Shown here piece after piece: positions 29,103 through 30,401 of a DNA stretch of 30,401 nucleotides. The DNA lies in contig DATJIA010000086.1 in NCBI GenBank assembly GCA_035493675.1, positions 1-30,401 of the forward strand, given 5' to 3'. Below the pieces are notes generated by a model. That model was not told the origin of the DNA and searched no databases. It saw only the letters and a program-made list of their open reading frames with translations. The first letter of the stretch is position 1. Each line of letters begins with the position of its first letter. The stretch comes from JAIOQA01 sp035493675. Lineage in GTDB: Bacteria; Myxococcota_A; Polyangia; Haliangiales; Haliangiaceae. Made by a program: the position numbers and the translations under genes.

Positions 29103-29245
29103 CCGGTCTCCTGACTCCCGATTCGTCCTACTTGCGGCGCCTTCCCGTCGATCTCGGCGGTGGCATCGTGCCGCGTTCGTCCTCGGTCACAGTAGCGGGG
29201 GCTGTGCCGGATTCTCACCGGCTTCCCGATCACCCTCGGAGGATC
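29095..29245 (-). promoter_or_regulatory. Cobalamin (adenosyl/methylcobalamin) riboswitch aptamer
   Basis: Reading the minus strand, conserved blocks appear in order: a GCCGGTGAGAATCCGG stem, CAGCCCCCGCTACTGTGA, ATGCCACC, GGGAAGGCG and the B12 box AGTCAGGAGACCGGCC (29116-29101). P1 can form between TCCGAGGG (29240-29233) and CCCTCGGA (29102-29095). The element directly precedes the btuB-like gene and is expected to repress translation when cobalamin binds. Confidence 0.95.
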
Positions 29246-29293
29246 TTGGTTCGCTTCGCGTGTCGCCTCGCGCGCACATCGGCGCGCATGGGC

Positions 29294-29322
29294 CGTGTAC
29301 GACGGTGCCGCGGGGGTGTCAA
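29294..29322 (-). promoter_or_regulatory. Promoter of the riboswitch-btuB operon
   Basis: On the minus strand a perfect TTGACA (29322-29317) is followed after exactly 17 nt by TACACG (29299-29294). Transcription would start near 29287, about 45 nt before the riboswitch P1. Confidence 0.6.
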
Positions 29323-29362
29323 TCGCGTCGTGACAAGCGCGCGGATTTCCGCGATCCTGAAC

Positions 29363-29992
29363 ATGATGCGGGGTTCCTGCGGGTTCGCGATCCTGCTGTG
29401 TGCGTGCGACGCGAGCTTCGGCGGCGTCACCGCGGACGCGCCGCAAGGCTCCGGCGCGATCGACGCGCCGACCCGCGCGCCCGACGGTGCTCTGTTGAAA
29501 CCGGACGCGCGCATGAACCCCGACGCGCCCGCCGGCGTCGGCGAGCCGCCCGAGCTCACCGGCATCACGCTCGCGCACAACGAAGCGCGCTCGAAGGTCG
29601 GCGTCGCGCCGCTGGTCTGGGATCCCGCGCTCGCGACGATCGCGTCGAGCTACGTCGCGATGTGCATCGACGCCAACGGCGACGGCCTCGTCGATCACAA
29701 CCCGAACCGCAGCAACGGCTATCCGACCTACGTCGGCGAGAACATCTACGCGAGCTCGGGCACCGCGACCGGCCCCGCCGCGGTGCAGCTCTGGGTCGCG
29801 GAGGCGCAGTACTACGACTACGCGACCAACACGTGCGCCGCGGGTCAGATCTGCGGCCACTACACGCAGGTCGTGTGGGCCGCGACGCAGAAGCTCGGCT
29901 GCGCCCTCCACAACTGCCCGGGCCTCAAGTATCCGTCGACGATCGTCTGCGACTACGGCCCCGGCGGCAACACGGGCGGAAGGCCGTACTAA
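29363..29992 (+). CDS. CAP/SCP-domain lipoprotein
   Basis: This is a 209-aa protein starting at ATG 29363 (a second ATG follows directly). The signal ends in a lipobox-like LCAC (Cys15), then an Asp/Pro/Ala tether (AIDAP and relatives, residues 32-56). The CAP domain (about 66-205) has HNEARSKVGV, GENIYA (E126), GHYTQVVW (H167) and VCDYGPGGN; H112 completes the usual cavity. A DANGDGLVD stretch (103-111) next to H112 looks like an EF-hand/dockerin-type calcium loop. CAP proteins of bacteria have unclear roles. Possible promoter elements GTGACA and GATCCT lie 17 nt apart just upstream. Confidence 0.88.
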   Translation: MMRGSCGFAILLCACDASFGGVTADAPQGSGAIDAPTRAPDGALLKPDARMNPDAPAGVGEPPELTGITLAHNEARSKVGVAPLVWDPALATIASSYVAMCIDANGDGLVDHNPNRSNGYPTYVGENIYASSGTATGPAAVQLWVAEAQYYDYATNTCAAGQICGHYTQVVWAATQKLGCALHNCPGLKYPSTIVCDYGPGGNTGGRPY

Positions 29993-30193
29993 CGTCGACG
30001 TTCACGTCGACGTGGTCGTAATCGTGGTCGTGGTCGTGGTCGTCGGACGTTGACGGCGACGGCGACGTGGTCGTCGACGTCGCCGTCTAAGTCCAAGTCG
30101 CCGTCGCCGTCAAAGTAGACGACTACGACCACGACCACGTCGACGTGAACGACTACGTAAGCGAGGGCGCGCGCGGTTTCGCGGGCCTGGGGA
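29993..30193. repeat. Nested long inverted repeats made of simple GTCGTG/GACGGC repeats
   Basis: An outer 21-bp perfect inverted repeat (29999-30019 with 30131-30151) encloses a 17-bp perfect inverted repeat (30050-30066 with 30097-30113). Both are built from short units such as GTGGTC and GGCGAC. The block fills the space between a forward gene end (29992) and a reverse gene end (30194). A large hairpin or cruciform is possible in either strand. No coding frame was seen. Confidence 0.88.
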
Positions 30194-30401
30194 TCAGTTG
30201 TACGTGGCCGTCTTCCGCGCGGTCATCTTGCCGGTGAGCTGGAGCTTCTTGCCGCCGACGGTGCCCGAGCCCTTCACGGTGCCCGTCATGTTCATGTCGA
30301 GCGGGCGCGACGTCGCGATGTCGATCTTCGCCGTGCCCTTGAGCTTGATCGTGACGTCCATGCCGTTCTGCGAGCCCTTGAGCGTGCCGACCAGCGCGAA
30401 C
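30194..30401 (-). CDS. C-terminal end of an exported-type unknown protein (partial)
   Basis: The minus-strand frame is open from the window edge to TGA at 30196-30194 and gives about 68 residues. The pattern alternates polar and hydrophobic residues with many Thr, Lys and Gly (VTIKLKGTAKIDI, MTGTVKGSGTVGGKKLQLTG). This is typical of a small beta-barrel or beta-sandwich with repeated strands. The start lies outside the window. No family was recognised. Confidence 0.65.
   Translation of the reverse strand, partial: FALVGTLKGSQNGMDVTIKLKGTAKIDIATSRPLDMNMTGTVKGSGTVGGKKLQLTGKMTARKTATYN

Overview
The window is very GC-rich with strongly G/C-ending codons. It carries several hallmarks of Myxococcota: Cys-rich DUF4215-type repeats, an AgmX/PglI C-terminal domain, a TSP3-repeat OmpA protein, FHA and REC-GGDEF-EAL proteins, partner-switching regulators, and many lipoproteins with Asp/Ala/Pro ('IDAP') tethers. 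I infer a Myxococcota member, perhaps near Haliangiales/Kofleriaceae. No rRNA, tRNA, CRISPR array, phage or insertion sequence was seen; this looks like ordinary chromosome.

Layout. 1-282: the end of a gene and a large quasi-palindrome of short repeats. 283-4158: a divergent pair, an AgmX-like envelope protein (-) and a Cys-rich lipoprotein (+). 4174-8489 (-): REC-GGDEF-GGDEF-EAL protein, PilT-type ATPase and a small lipoprotein in one operon. 8605-10078 (+): a divergent partner-switching pair, a pseudo-receiver/GHKL kinase and a STAS/zinc-ribbon protein. 10128-12949: three exported proteins of unknown role. 12939-14093: psuG (-) and a divergent 71-aa Cys protein (+). 14282-16517 (-): a small membrane protein and the OmpA/TSP3 protein. 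16716-18665 (-): a double-FHA membrane protein. 18730-22635 (-): an envelope/division operon ftsE, a 57-aa ORF, ftsX, an EnvC-like gene and an S41 protease gene. 22692-25834 (+): a collagen-like lipoprotein translationally coupled to a GH31 glycosidase. 25828-29322 (-): a cobalamin-riboswitch operon of a BtuB-type receptor and a beta-propeller lipoprotein. 29363-29992 (+): a CAP-domain lipoprotein. 29993-30193: a second large nested palindrome. 30194-30401 (-): the end of another gene.

Most notable points. (1) The FtsE homologue has lost the Walker A lysine, the Walker B glutamate and the switch histidine. It sits with FtsX and an EnvC-like protein whose LytM zinc ligands are also lost, and a compact 57-aa reading frame lies exactly between ftsE and ftsX. 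(2) The riboswitch operon pairs a BtuB-like receptor with a beta-propeller lipoprotein, recalling the Bacteroides BtuB-BtuG arrangement. Its leader shows competing P1 and ribosome-site-sequestering stems and a possible kissing loop. (3) Several genes have a TANNNT box only 6-10 nt before the start codon, which predicts leaderless mRNAs. (4) Two unrelated repeat families build long hairpins downstream of genes at the two ends of the window. All functional statements rest on motif reading by eye; no database search was possible.
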